From Chryseobacterium vrystaatense (lineage in GTDB: Bacteria; Bacteroidota; Bacteroidia; Flavobacteriales; Weeksellaceae), in NCBI RefSeq assembly GCF_000737765.1, contig NZ_JPRI01000010.1, positions 310,001 through 374,000 on the forward strand: a stretch of 64,000 nucleotides of DNA. Direction: 5' to 3'. The notes under the pieces were generated by a model, which had not been told where the DNA came from, searched no databases, and saw nothing but the letters and a program-made list of their open reading frames with translations. Both the position numbers and the translations under genes were made by a program. Positions 17,770 to 26,945 of the stretch are shown here, in pieces (position 1 is the first letter of the stretch; each line of letters opens with the position of its first letter).

Positions 17770-18522
17770 ATGAAAAAGCTCCTCATTCTAATTCCCTGTT
17801 TCCTGTTTTCAAAAACAGAAGCACAGGAAGTCCAGGCTGTTCCTGCGGATAAAATGAATATCATTAAGACCAATGTTACAGCATATGCATTCAGAAATAT
17901 CAATCTGTCTTACGAAAGAGCGATCACCCAATGGTTTTCTCTAAATGTAGGTTTTGGAACAATGACGCAGGGAAAAGTTCCTTTCATCAATGCTTTTTTG
18001 AAAGATGAAGATGAAAAAAGATTCCAGAATCTGAGAGTGAAAGCAACAAACTTTACCATTGAGCCCAGATTCTATATCGGAAAAGGCTACGGACAGGGAT
18101 TTTACTTTGCACCCTATTACCGGTATTCTGATGTTTCATCCAATAGTTTTGATTTTTATTACGACTATGATGCCATCGATGGAAACACTTACCAGATCCC
18201 TCTCAAAGGCCAGGGAAGCACCAGTGGAAACAGTGGCGGACTGATGGTCGGGGTACAGTTCTTTCTAACCAGAAGCCAAAATCTGGTTCTTGATTTCTGG
18301 ATCGCAGGAGCTCATTACGGAAAAGGAAAAGGAGATTTCACAATGACCAGCGATTATGTTCTTACCCCGGAAATGCAGGCACAGCTTAAAAAAGAAATTG
18401 AAAACCTGGATATTCCCTTTGTAGATTATACCGTAGAAACCAATGCCAGTGGCGCAAAAGTGAAAGTAGACGGTCCCTGGGCAGGATTCAGAAGTGGATT
18501 GTCCATCGGATACCGATTTTAA
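17770..18522 (+). CDS. DUF3575-like outer-membrane beta-barrel protein
   Basis: ATG at 17770 yields a signal peptide (MKKLLILIPCFLFSKTEAQ). The 250-residue mature protein reads as a short beta-barrel. It starts with NIIKTNVTAYAFRNINLSYERAI and QWFSLNVGFGTMTQG, has repeated aromatic strands (FTIEPRFYIGKGYGQGFYFAPYYRYSDVSS) and ends with the typical C-terminal phenylalanine after GLSIGYRF. This matches DUF3575 or related OmpW-like barrels. Ligand or role is unknown. A terminator follows immediately. Confidence 0.75.
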   Translation: MKKLLILIPCFLFSKTEAQEVQAVPADKMNIIKTNVTAYAFRNINLSYERAITQWFSLNVGFGTMTQGKVPFINAFLKDEDEKRFQNLRVKATNFTIEPRFYIGKGYGQGFYFAPYYRYSDVSSNSFDFYYDYDAIDGNTYQIPLKGQGSTSGNSGGLMVGVQFFLTRSQNLVLDFWIAGAHYGKGKGDFTMTSDYVLTPEMQAQLKKEIENLDIPFVDYTVETNASGAKVKVDGPWAGFRSGLSIGYRF

Positions 18523-18544
18523 AAACCATGTTTTCTATATTGTA

Positions 18545-18578
18545 AAAACCGTTCTTTATAAGGACGGTTTATTTTTTT
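18545..18578 (+). terminator. Rho-independent terminator
   Basis: The stem AAACCGT / ACGGTTT (loop TCTTTATAAGG) is followed by a long T tract, 22 bases after the barrel gene. Confidence 0.85.
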
Positions 18579-18618
18579 GATGAAATTTGTATCTTGGCCT
18601 CCGTTATTCCATGAAAAA

Positions 18619-19536
18619 ATGATAGAACTTATACAGCAAAATAAATTTGAGGATTTCAAAGAAGCTTTAAAAAATTCTGAAGACCTTCAGATCCATGAGT
18701 ATATTTACGATATATTAAATGATCAAAAGGTTGAAATTAATGATGAAAGTTTTTCTCCCTACGGTTACCAGATTGAATTTTTAGAAGGATTGCAGCTTTT
18801 TAAAGCTCTGGAAAAATCTGAAATCAGTCCGGATTATTTAAAACAGTTTTCAAACCTTTTAGTTCATCTCGCATTTTTAATGAGCGCCCATGTGCAGTCA
18901 CTTGCGGGTGAAGCAATGAGCCAGGGAGCCTATCTTACCGACCTGGGACATGTATACCGATTCAAGGTTTATCCCGAAATCAGAGACGGAATTCAGGAAT
19001 TCATGGATCTGCTTCAAACCAGACCCGATGAAGCAAAAGCAGTTGCTAATCTTGCTGCAGCGAAAGCAAAAGTCAGCAGCTCTATCGGCAATATCCTTGA
19101 AAAGCATGAAATAGGGGAAGATATGCTTCAGTTTGCAGAACATTTTCAAAACGTTGGAGAAACTGAAATGGCTGCCAGAATTTATCAGGGAATCATGAAC
19201 GATTTCGAATGTGAATCTGTAAAATTGAGTTCCGGTATTATTCCGGAAGCAAGACACGTGGATGACAGAACGGAAAAAGAAATTGAAATATTCAGTAAAG
19301 CTAAAGCTAAGTTTGAAAAACTAACAGGACAAAAAGTGCAGGAACCTAACAGAGTCCACATTAAGGAAAACCAACAGCATCAGGATGTCGCAGAGTCAGT
19401 GGTACCAGCAGCTCCTTCACAACCACAGGAACCGTTACAGCCACAAAAACCAAACTCTTCTGAATCATCTACTCCACCCCAATCATCAAGACCTGGATTG
19501 TTAAACAAAATAAAAAGAATATTCGGTAAAAACTGA
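18619..19536 (+). CDS. Helical protein with proline/glutamine-rich linker and basic tail
   Basis: ATG at 18619 is preferred: the upstream extension overlaps the terminator and contains a -7-like box (TATCTTGG). The 305-residue protein is helical through about residue 235 (VANLAAAKAKVSSSIGNILE, MLQFAEHFQNVGETEMAARI). It then has a Pro/Gln/Ser-rich linker (about 235-290, PQEPLQPQKPNSSESSTPPQ) and ends in a basic amphipathic segment GLLNKIKRIFGKN. No signal peptide. The layout is that of a cytoplasmic domain tethered to a membrane-binding or docking tail, but no family is recognised and this is inference. The MFS gene starts 23 bases downstream. Confidence 0.65.
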   Translation: MIELIQQNKFEDFKEALKNSEDLQIHEYIYDILNDQKVEINDESFSPYGYQIEFLEGLQLFKALEKSEISPDYLKQFSNLLVHLAFLMSAHVQSLAGEAMSQGAYLTDLGHVYRFKVYPEIRDGIQEFMDLLQTRPDEAKAVANLAAAKAKVSSSIGNILEKHEIGEDMLQFAEHFQNVGETEMAARIYQGIMNDFECESVKLSSGIIPEARHVDDRTEKEIEIFSKAKAKFEKLTGQKVQEPNRVHIKENQQHQDVAESVVPAAPSQPQEPLQPQKPNSSESSTPPQSSRPGLLNKIKRIFGKN

Positions 19537-19559
19537 TTCTTATATTGAGTACAATACAT

Positions 19560-20852
19560 ATGAACGCATCACCCATTACTACCGCCCAGAGAATCAAGGC
19601 TATTGTAGGCGGCTCTATCGGAAACCTCGTGGAATGGTACGACTGGTATGCTTATGCTGCTTTCGCCATTTACTTTTCCAATTCATTTTTTCCGGATTCT
19701 GATCAGAATGCCCAACTGATGAATACAGCAGGAATATTTGCTGTAGGCTTTTTGATGAGGCCTATCGGAGGCTGGATATTCGGAAGTATTGCCGATAAGG
19801 TAGGAAGAAAAAGAGCAATGACTCTTTCTGTACTGCTGATGTCTTTTGGTTCGCTTCTTATTGCTCTTACTCCAACGTACAAGACCATTGGAATTCTGGC
19901 ACCTGCATTATTACTCATTGCCAGATTATTACAGGGATTAAGTGTCGGTGGAGAATATGGTGTTTCCGCAACCTACCTCAGCGAAATGGCATCTGAAAAT
20001 CGCAGAGGTTTTTATTCCAGTTTCCAATATGTAACACTGATAGGCGGACAGCTGATCGCACTGGGTATTCAATTGATTTTACAGAAACTGATTTTAACAG
20101 AGACCCAGCTTGAAGAATGGGGCTGGAGAATTCCTTTCGTAATCGGAGCATTACTTTCTGTAATTGCCCTCTATTTAAGAGCCAATCTGCATGAAACAGA
20201 AGCTTTTGAAAATAAAAAAGAGGTTAGCGAAAAGAAAAAAGGTACTGTAGGAGAACTTCTAAAACATCCTAAAGCATTACTCACTGTAATTGGGCTGACG
20301 CTGGGAGGAACTTTAGCTTTTTATACCTATACGACCTATATGCAGAAGTTTCTGGTAAATACCGTTCATCTTACGAAAGAACAGTCTACCCTGATATCGT
20401 TTGTTTCATTATTTATATTTGCCTGTCTGCAGCCCGTCTTTGGAGCATTGTCCGATAAGATTGGAAGAAGGCCATTGCTGTTAGGTTTCGGGATTCTTGG
20501 TACACTCTTTACCGTTCCTCTTCTCACAGCTTTAAGTACCACAACTTCGATGTGGAGTGCATTTTTCCTGATTATGGCAGCTCTCATCATTGTGAGCGGT
20601 TATACCTCGATCAACGCCGTTGTAAAAGCTGAACTTTTCCCTTCTGAAATCAGGGCTCTGGGTGTAGGCCTTCCCTATGCGCTTACAGTGGCTATTTTCG
20701 GAGGAACTGCTGAATATATAGCTCTTTGGTTAAAAAAGGCTGGAATAGAACCCTATTTTTACTGGTATATCACCGGATGTATTTTATTTTCTCTCATCGT
20801 GTATGCAGGAATGAAGGACACCAAAGAAACTTCAGCTTTGGATAAAGATTAA
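19560..20852 (+). CDS. MFS metabolite:H+ symporter (KgtP/ProP-like family)
   Basis: ATG at 19560 is chosen; a longer frame would need a TTG codon. The 430-residue protein has 12 predicted helices and the metabolite:H+ symporter signatures: SIGNLVEWYDWYAYAAFAIY at the start, RPIGGWIFGSIADKVGRKRAM between helices 2 and 3, RLLQGLSVGGEYG in helix 4, and GALSDKIGRRPLLLG in the second half. Substrates in this family are dicarboxylates, alpha-ketoglutarate, proline/betaine and similar; the exact one cannot be called. It follows the preceding gene by 23 bases and ends at a strong terminator. Confidence 0.92.
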   Translation: MNASPITTAQRIKAIVGGSIGNLVEWYDWYAYAAFAIYFSNSFFPDSDQNAQLMNTAGIFAVGFLMRPIGGWIFGSIADKVGRKRAMTLSVLLMSFGSLLIALTPTYKTIGILAPALLLIARLLQGLSVGGEYGVSATYLSEMASENRRGFYSSFQYVTLIGGQLIALGIQLILQKLILTETQLEEWGWRIPFVIGALLSVIALYLRANLHETEAFENKKEVSEKKKGTVGELLKHPKALLTVIGLTLGGTLAFYTYTTYMQKFLVNTVHLTKEQSTLISFVSLFIFACLQPVFGALSDKIGRRPLLLGFGILGTLFTVPLLTALSTTTSMWSAFFLIMAALIIVSGYTSINAVVKAELFPSEIRALGVGLPYALTVAIFGGTAEYIALWLKKAGIEPYFYWYITGCILFSLIVYAGMKDTKETSALDKD

Positions 20853-20868
20853 AAGATCAGACCTTAAA

Positions 20869-20906
20869 AAATATGGCGCCGCAGATTCTCTGCAGCGCCA
20901 TATTCT
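20869..20906. terminator. Bidirectional terminator, convergent genes
   Basis: A very long stem (AATATGGCGC, a C/A mismatch, GCAGA, loop TTC, then the complement) is flanked by A- and T-rich sequence. It separates the MFS gene and the small gene on the minus strand. Confidence 0.85.
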
Positions 20907-20910
20907 ATTT

Positions 20911-21123
20911 TTAATGGTAAGCCTTTTTGAATTTTTCAATCATGCTATCCAGATTGTGACGCTGAACATATACGCTCTTCACATCCTGGTATCTTGGTGA
21001 CTTGTAAAAAACCTCATGAAAATCCATGCTTCCGTTTCCTACTTTCACTACTTTCTGTACATCAATATTCAGTTTCTTCAGTTCGTCTTTGAAGACTTCA
21101 AATTCATCTTGTATATTATTCAT
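20911..21123 (-). CDS. Small conserved-looking protein of unknown function
   Basis: This 70-residue frame encodes a soluble, charged protein (MNNIQDEFEVFKDELKKLNI, then FHEVFYKSPRYQDVKSVYV and HNLDSMIEKFKKAYH). Normal codon usage, an ATG start and a shared terminator on its 3' side argue for a real gene. There is no signal peptide. Function is unknown. Confidence 0.6.
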   Translation of the reverse strand: MNNIQDEFEVFKDELKKLNIDVQKVVKVGNGSMDFHEVFYKSPRYQDVKSVYVQRHNLDSMIEKFKKAYH

Positions 21124-21653
21124 TTATATCTTTGGATTTTAGTTAAAAAAATATTTTTTACACTTCATACCCTCTAATAATCTGGGGCATCGTCTAAATT
21201 TCTAATAAAATTAGTGAATTTTTCAATATAAACACCATCTATGAATCATTTTTTTATTCAATTTGATGATTTTATACAGATTTTACATTTTTTACCAAAA
21301 ATCAAACAATCTCAAAACCATATAATTTTACAGAAGATCTATTTGAAAAGCCCGTTAATTCAGGAAAAAACATTGGCAAAATATTATTTTAGCAGATAAT
21401 ATAAAGTATTGAGAACATGCCATATTTCTATGTTATTATCAGGCTAATTATTGTGAAATATGTTGAAATTTCACAAGAACACAACGGTTTTTAAGAATAT
21501 TCTCTTGTAAGATGTAAGAAAATCAAAAATTTCCAAGACAATAAAGAAACAGGAATCTATACTCAATGAATTAATCAATACATTTGAAGAAATTAACGGA
21601 CAGTTAAAAAGCTGACGGATCCTGCAGCCATTAACGAATGTAAAATACAAGAT
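21124..21653. other. 530-base AT-rich intergenic stretch, possible gene remnant
   Basis: No complete gene is seen. On the plus strand a short ATG frame (21417-21494, 25 codons) and a second frame without start codon (21511-21615) have plausible coding character; the latter encodes KQESILNELINTFEEINGQL near its end. They could be pieces of a decayed small gene. A TATCTTTG -7-like box faces right near 21127. Both are weak signals in AT-rich DNA. Confidence 0.3.
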
Positions 21654-22256
21654 ATGAATAAGGGACACTGGGAAGAGGTATATAAAAATAAAAATCCGGA
21701 CCAGGTAAGCTGGACACAGCAAAAACCACAAACCTCGCTGGATTTTATTGATTCTTTCGGATTGGGAAAGGATGCAAAAATTATTGATATTGGTGGCGGA
21801 GACAGCAATCTTGTTGATTTTTTAATAGACGAAGGATATCGTCACATTACCGTCCTTGACATTTCGGAAAAAGCTTTGGAAAAGGCAAAAACCAGATTAG
21901 GAGCTAAGGCAGAAAAAATAAACTGGATTGTTTCGGATATTACTGAATTCGAAACTGATGAAACCTATGACATCTGGCATGACAGGGCTGCATTTCATTT
22001 TCTGACAACGGATGAGCAGGTTTTAAAATACACCAGGATAGCACAAAGAAATACCACCGGTTTTATGATCATAGGAACTTTTTCCAAAAATGGTCCTGCA
22101 AAATGCAGTGGATTGGAGATCCGGCAGTATGATGATCACTCACTTGCAGCCAATTTTGAAAGGGATTTCGAAAAAATAAAATGCCTTACGGAAGATCATA
22201 TCACGCCCTTTGACACCGCACAGAATTTTATATTTTGCAGTTTTAGAAAAAAGTGA
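21654..22256 (+). CDS. Class I SAM-dependent methyltransferase
   Basis: The 200-residue protein is a small Rossmann-fold methyltransferase. It opens with MNKGHWEEVYKNKNPDQVSW, then motif I IIDIGGGDSNLVDFLIDEGY (glycine-rich SAM site), acidic motif II VLDISEKALEKAKTRLG, and WIVSDITEFETDETYDIWHD (motif III/IV, with HDRAAFHFL). The YK-K-DQVSW start is typical of a UbiE/tellurite-resistance-like group acting on small molecules. Substrate unknown. It follows the long intergenic stretch and has a hairpin terminator downstream. Confidence 0.88.
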   Translation: MNKGHWEEVYKNKNPDQVSWTQQKPQTSLDFIDSFGLGKDAKIIDIGGGDSNLVDFLIDEGYRHITVLDISEKALEKAKTRLGAKAEKINWIVSDITEFETDETYDIWHDRAAFHFLTTDEQVLKYTRIAQRNTTGFMIIGTFSKNGPAKCSGLEIRQYDDHSLAANFERDFEKIKCLTEDHITPFDTAQNFIFCSFRKK

Positions 22257-22320
22257 TTGCTTAACAGTGGACACAATTCATTATTTTAATTTCAGATCAT
22301 ATTTTTCTTTTGTAAGAGAC

Positions 22321-22348
22321 AGACCAGCTTCAATGACGCTGGTCTTTA
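22321..22348 (+). terminator. Rho-independent terminator
   Basis: The stem AGACCAGC / GCTGGTCT is followed by a short T run, downstream of the methyltransferase gene. Nothing else is seen between it and the protease gene at 22489. Confidence 0.7.
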
Positions 22349-22488
22349 TCACATACACACCTATTCATCAGTATTAATAGTGTTTATAAATAAATTCAAT
22401 ACAAAACATATCAATACCATAAATAAAACCACAACTTACTATTTATTTTATTTATTTTTAACTTACCTAAACCCATAAAAATAATATT

Positions 22489-24273
22489 ATGAAAAAACTA
22501 CTACTCATCATTGTTTCGGTGCTGACGTGTTCTGATTTTTATTCACAGAAGTTGGAATTTCAGGAATGTGGCACTGATGAATTGATGCGAAAACATTATG
22601 AAAAGTATCCCGAACAAAAGGCTCAGGATGATGCTTTTAATTTAGAGTTATCCCGGCTTATCAAAAGCGGAAAGTTTTCAAGTACTCTGAAAAAAAATCA
22701 GGTTTATGAAATTCCTGTTGTCGTTCATGTCGTAGGTGACGGAAGTGCTGTTGGAACAGTGAATAATAAATCGGATGCTGATATTATCGCATGGGTAAAT
22801 TATACGAACGGTGTTTTCTCCGGAAGTTCATCCAGCGGAATGTCCGGAACAAGTTCTGTACTTCCCGTGAAATTTGTTTTTGCTAAAGTAGATCCCAGCT
22901 GCGCTCCAACTAACGGAATCAACAGAATCAATGCTTCTCATCTTCCGAAATATGTGAGCGGAGGGGTTAATAATGACAACACCACGAATGCAGTAACGGC
23001 TTCTGAAATCACTGCTCTTGGAATGTGGGATACCAGTAAATATTATAACATTTATGTCGTTAAAAAGCTGACTTCCAATTCAGGAGGTCTTAATGGATTT
23101 GCTTATTATCCGGGAGGCAGTAATGATTATTCTTTCATGTCTACAAGTGCTTCAGCCGTGAATGCACAGACTTTAGCTCATGAATTTGGACATGCGCTGG
23201 GTCTTCGCCATACGCATGAAGGATATAATGAATCCACAGGTGCATGTCCTGCCAATACCGACTGTACCCTGCAGGGAGATTTGGTATGCGATACCGAACC
23301 TATGAAAAGTCTATACCATTCTTCTGTACCCTATACCTGCCAGACAGGACAGATTAATCCGTGTACAAGCCAGACCTATGCTGGTGGAGAGAGAAATGTT
23401 ATGGCTTATACATTCTGTTTTAGAAATCTGTTTACACAGGGACAGTCGGACAGAGCTACAGCTCAGCTCCTGCAATACAGACAGTCGCTGATCAACTCAC
23501 CGGTAGCCTCTTCTGTGACTCCAAATAACACTTCTGTTTTAACAGCTGCCTGTACTCCAACCTCTATGACCAATCCGGGAAATTATAACATAGGAGTAAC
23601 TTCAGTGAAATTTGCAGACATCAATAATTATTCATCCAACTATAAGCAGGCTTCTAATAATTTCTATGAAAACTTTACCGGAAATTACTGTTCCGGTGTT
23701 TCCAAAACCTCTATTCCGGCCAATATCGCAACCACACTGACTGTTGCACCCGGAACAAGTAATCCTCATATTATAAAGGCATACATTGATTATAATAATG
23801 ACGGACAGTTCAATGAAACGACAGAGCTTGTCCTTAATCAAAGCGGAATCAGTAATGGTTCTGTTGCCACGGCATCGGTAACTCCGCCTGCAAATGCTGT
23901 CTCCAATACCGCTTTACGAATGAGAGTTATAGGTGAATTCAACGGAACAGCTGTTACGGCATGCTCTACTCCGAAATACGGACAGGTAGAAGATTATTCA
24001 GTAATCATTACACGCCAGAATTTACTGTCTGTTGAAAATACAGCTAAAGTAAATACGGCAGAAATCATTAAAGATGAAAATTCGGTCTATATAAAAAGTG
24101 ATTTGAAAATTTCCTCCCTTCATATTTATGATGCTTCGGGAAGACTGCTTACCGGAAGAACAGATATAAAATCTTCCGAATTCAGATTTCCGGTGAATGA
24201 AAAGAATACGATTGTAACTGTAACAGCTGTTCTGGAAAATAGCAAAGTCGTCGTTAAAAAACTAAAATTTTAA
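22489..24273 (+). CDS. Secreted M43-type zinc metalloprotease with GEVED domain and T9SS-like tail
   Basis: The 594-residue protein has a signal peptide and an N-terminal pro-region. Its catalytic domain has the extended zinc motif H231-E-F-G-H235-A-L-G-L-R-H241, followed by a Met-turn in ERNVMAYTFC, as in pappalysin-type (M43) proteases. Cysteine pairs (CPANTDC, CDTEP) are also typical. Residues about 360-500 form a GEVED domain (IKAYIDYNNDGQFNET, LRMRVIGEFNG, YGQVEDYSV). The C-terminal 80 residues resemble a T9SS sorting tail (SLHIYDASGRLL ... VVVKKLKF). It should be an extracellular protease; substrate unknown. Confidence 0.92.
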   Translation: MKKLLLIIVSVLTCSDFYSQKLEFQECGTDELMRKHYEKYPEQKAQDDAFNLELSRLIKSGKFSSTLKKNQVYEIPVVVHVVGDGSAVGTVNNKSDADIIAWVNYTNGVFSGSSSSGMSGTSSVLPVKFVFAKVDPSCAPTNGINRINASHLPKYVSGGVNNDNTTNAVTASEITALGMWDTSKYYNIYVVKKLTSNSGGLNGFAYYPGGSNDYSFMSTSASAVNAQTLAHEFGHALGLRHTHEGYNESTGACPANTDCTLQGDLVCDTEPMKSLYHSSVPYTCQTGQINPCTSQTYAGGERNVMAYTFCFRNLFTQGQSDRATAQLLQYRQSLINSPVASSVTPNNTSVLTAACTPTSMTNPGNYNIGVTSVKFADINNYSSNYKQASNNFYENFTGNYCSGVSKTSIPANIATTLTVAPGTSNPHIIKAYIDYNNDGQFNETTELVLNQSGISNGSVATASVTPPANAVSNTALRMRVIGEFNGTAVTACSTPKYGQVEDYSVIITRQNLLSVENTAKVNTAEIIKDENSVYIKSDLKISSLHIYDASGRLLTGRTDIKSSEFRFPVNEKNTIVTVTAVLENSKVVVKKLKF

Positions 24274-24289
24274 TCAACACATTCTAATA

Positions 24290-24317
24290 AAAAAGAGAGC
24301 CATATGGCTCTCTTTTT
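24290..24317. terminator. Bidirectional terminator
   Basis: A 12-bp perfect stem AAAAAGAGAGCC / GGCTCTCTTTTT with loop ATAT lies between the convergent protease and ABC transporter genes. Confidence 0.9.
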
Positions 24318-24330
24318 CTATGATATACAC

Positions 24331-26094
24331 TCAATTGATTGATTTCTGTTCTTCTTCCAACTCTACTTCATGTCTCAGCTGTGCTTTGTAAAGTGTTGCG
24401 TAGTATCCGTTCTGATCAAGGAGTTCTAAATGTTTTCCTTCTTCTACAATTTTACCATGCTCCATGACAATGATTTTATCCGCTTTTTCAATCGTGGAAA
24501 GCCTGTGCGCAATAATGATTGATGTTCTGTTCTTCGTAATTTTTTCTGTGGCTCTCTGTATCAGTTTCTCACTTTCATGATCAATAGATGACGTCGCTTC
24601 ATCCAGAATAAGAATTTTAGGATCTGATAAATAGGCCCTAAGAAAGGACAAAAGCTGTCTTTGTCCTAAAGAAATAGAGGAACCTCTTTCGCTTACCACA
24701 AAATCATAACCTCCCGGAAGCTGTTCGATAAACTGATCTACTTCAATTTCTTTGGCTCCTGCTTTTATTTTTTCCAAAGTAACGGTTTCGTCACCAAATG
24801 CAAGGTTTTCAAAGATACTTCCGTGGAAAAGGAATACATCCTGCAGCACCACACCGATATGACTTCTCAGATTGTAGAGTTCATAATCTTTCACATCCAC
24901 ATTATCAATCACGATCCTTCCGGAATTGATATCATAAAGTCTTGTAATAAGGCTGATGATCGTAGATTTTCCGGCACCCGTCGCTCCGACAATCGCTACC
25001 GTTTCTCCAGGATTTACTTTAAAATCAATCCCTTTCAGTACTTCCTGTTTGTCGTCGTAAGCAAAACGAACATTCTCAAATTCTATTTTTCCGTCAAAAT
25101 GATCTTTCTTTACCGTACCTGTATTGGGCATTGCATAATCTTCATCCATCACGCCCAATACTCTTTCTGCCCCTACGATACCTCTCTGGATATTATTAAA
25201 ACGGTCCGCAATCTGTCTTAACGGACGGATTAACATCGAAATATATTGAATAAATGCAATAACAACACCGGCACTGATGGTGATATACCCTCCATAAAAC
25301 AGGATAAAACCAATGAATAGCGAAGAAATAAGTTCTACGACCGGGAAAAATAATGAGAAGATAAAAACTGTTCTCAATAAGGCACTTTTCAGCGTGATAT
25401 TGATATCATCAAATTTTTTGAATTCAGCATCCTGCCTGTTGAATACCTGAATAATTGACATTCCCGTCAGTCTTTCCTGAACAAAAGAATTCTGATTAGC
25501 TGTCCATGTTCTTTCATCCCCAAAAGCTTTTTTCAGCCTTTTCTGGAAGAATCTGGTAATCATGACCATCAAAGGAAGGATTGCCAATGTAATATAACTC
25601 AGATGGACATTGGTATTGAACATCATCACCAGAACAAATACGATTCTAAGAATATCTCCGAAAACCATCAGAAAACCATCCGTATAGACCGTTGCAATGG
25701 TTTCTACATCACCAACAGCACGGGTAACGAGTTGTCCGATGGGAGTTTTGTCAAAAAATGCAGTTCTGAAATAAATTAGTTTTGCATACAGTCTCTCACG
25801 GATATCACGGATAACGTTCTGCGAAATATAATTTGAAAAGTAAACTAAGAAAAAGTTTAAAATAGTTTCTGCAAATACCAGACCTACCAGAATGTAGATA
25901 TGCTTCATCATCAAGGCATTATCCTTCAGCCTGGTGATATCATTATCCACCACCTGCATGGTAAGATAAGGCCTGTAAGTAGAAACTATGGACAGTATGA
26001 CGGAAATTATTAAAGTAAGGATGAACCAGGAACGGAATTTCATTCCAATAAAGAACAGCCTTTTAACAATCCCCCAGGTATCTTGTTTTTTCAT
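24331..26094 (-). CDS. ABC exporter, fused permease and ATPase (MsbA/MDR-like)
   Basis: The 587-residue half-transporter has six N-terminal transmembrane helices (residues about 20-310) and a C-terminal nucleotide-binding domain. The latter has Walker A GATGAGKST (370-378), signature SLGQRQ (475-480), Walker B ILILDEA with catalytic E499, and H-loop H530 (IIIAHRLST). A homo- or heterodimer would export lipids, drugs or peptides; the cargo is not predictable. The -7 box TATTTTTG at 26129-26136 gives a short leader. Confidence 0.92.
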   Translation of the reverse strand: MKKQDTWGIVKRLFFIGMKFRSWFILTLIISVILSIVSTYRPYLTMQVVDNDITRLKDNALMMKHIYILVGLVFAETILNFFLVYFSNYISQNVIRDIRERLYAKLIYFRTAFFDKTPIGQLVTRAVGDVETIATVYTDGFLMVFGDILRIVFVLVMMFNTNVHLSYITLAILPLMVMITRFFQKRLKKAFGDERTWTANQNSFVQERLTGMSIIQVFNRQDAEFKKFDDINITLKSALLRTVFIFSLFFPVVELISSLFIGFILFYGGYITISAGVVIAFIQYISMLIRPLRQIADRFNNIQRGIVGAERVLGVMDEDYAMPNTGTVKKDHFDGKIEFENVRFAYDDKQEVLKGIDFKVNPGETVAIVGATGAGKSTIISLITRLYDINSGRIVIDNVDVKDYELYNLRSHIGVVLQDVFLFHGSIFENLAFGDETVTLEKIKAGAKEIEVDQFIEQLPGGYDFVVSERGSSISLGQRQLLSFLRAYLSDPKILILDEATSSIDHESEKLIQRATEKITKNRTSIIIAHRLSTIEKADKIIVMEHGKIVEEGKHLELLDQNGYYATLYKAQLRHEVELEEEQKSIN

Positions 26095-26128
26095 TGTACG
26101 AATTGAAGAAAGAATTTAAAATTCTATG

Positions 26129-26136
26129 CAAAAATA
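26129..26136 (-). promoter_or_regulatory. Flavobacterial -7 promoter element
   Basis: On the minus strand TATTTTTG matches TAnnTTTG. It is 34 bases upstream of the ABC transporter start. Confidence 0.6.
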
Positions 26137-26317
26137 AGACTTTATAATTTGACAGCCTTTACAAGTTCATCAAATCGTCATTGAAAATTTCAGATAACGG
26201 TTATTTACAATATGAATATACTAAGTTACCTTTAGACCACTTCTTTTAATCTCTGCCGAAGTTGGCTGAGACACTCAAAGTCAATCAATTTAACAGCTCC
26301 CGGTACCTTAGTAATGA

Positions 26318-26659
26318 TTACAAATCCTTATCTCCTATTTTTTCAATTTCCAGAGAAGGTTTGCTGATCTGTTCTTTCATGAATTTCTTTTCAAGAAACT
26401 TGTAAACTCCATATACAGCTATAATTGAAATGATCCAGCTTATAATATTTATTAATGAAAAACCTGTATAACTGACCTCTTCGACGGAATACGGATCTGA
26501 AATTCCTTTATAGATCCCATAAGAAAAACCAAAGAACAGCTGGGTTCCCAGATATATAGCAATAGCCAGAATCCCGAAGTGCCATTTTGTTTTCCCAAAC
26601 CTTTCTGCAAGTTGTGCGTAATATCTGTACGCTCCGATAAGAATAAAAATTGATAACAT
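26318..26659 (-). CDS. Small membrane protein
   Basis: The 113-residue product has three hydrophobic stretches: about residues 1-12 (partial), 27-50 (FGILAIAIYLGTQLFFGFSY) and 65-90 (LINIISWIISIIAVYGVYKF). It then has a charged, cytoplasmic-looking tail (KKFMKEQISKPSLEIEKIGD). The gene is probably preceded in the same transcript by the small secreted-peptide frame at 26671-26814. No family was recognised and there is no enzymatic residue to point to. Confidence 0.6.
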   Translation of the reverse strand: MLSIFILIGAYRYYAQLAERFGKTKWHFGILAIAIYLGTQLFFGFSYGIYKGISDPYSVEEVSYTGFSLINIISWIISIIAVYGVYKFLEKKFMKEQISKPSLEIEKIGDKDL

Positions 26660-26670
26660 ACTATGTGTTT

Positions 26671-26814
26671 TTAAATATTAAAAAATTCAGGTAAATTTTC
26701 AACAGGAAAATGCGTTCCTACTTTCTTTTCAAGATCAGAATAAGGATGGTACAACGATTGTGCAGATAATACAAGATATTGACACAATAAAAGTAATGCT
26801 ACGGGTTTTTTCAC
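26671..26814 (-). CDS. Possible small secreted peptide (GTG start)
   Basis: This 47-codon frame, missed by a minimum-length ORF search, begins with a GTG codon. It encodes a classic Bacteroidota signal peptide (KKPVALLLLCQYLVLSAQ) followed by a mature piece of 29 residues starting SLYHPYSDLEKKVG and ending in EFFNI. Its stop lies 11 bases before the next gene's start on the same strand. It could be a real secreted peptide or the 5' remnant of a larger secreted protein. The start codon is unusual, so support is moderate. Confidence 0.4.
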   Translation of the reverse strand: MKKPVALLLLCQYLVLSAQSLYHPYSDLEKKVGTHFPVENLPEFFNI

Positions 26815-26945
26815 GGAAATAGTCACCGACCGCTAAAATAGTATTTTTTTCCGTATACTGAACAAACAGAATAATATACAGCTCATTTGCAACTTTTATA
26901 TTAATAAAAATCTCTTTTTTTAGGTGGACTGATTACAAAAAGGGG

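Noticed and set aside
21241..21400. 52-codon ATG frame in the AT-rich gap
   Set aside because: Composition is dominated by Phe, Ile and Lys, as expected for random AT-rich DNA; no signal or domain is visible.
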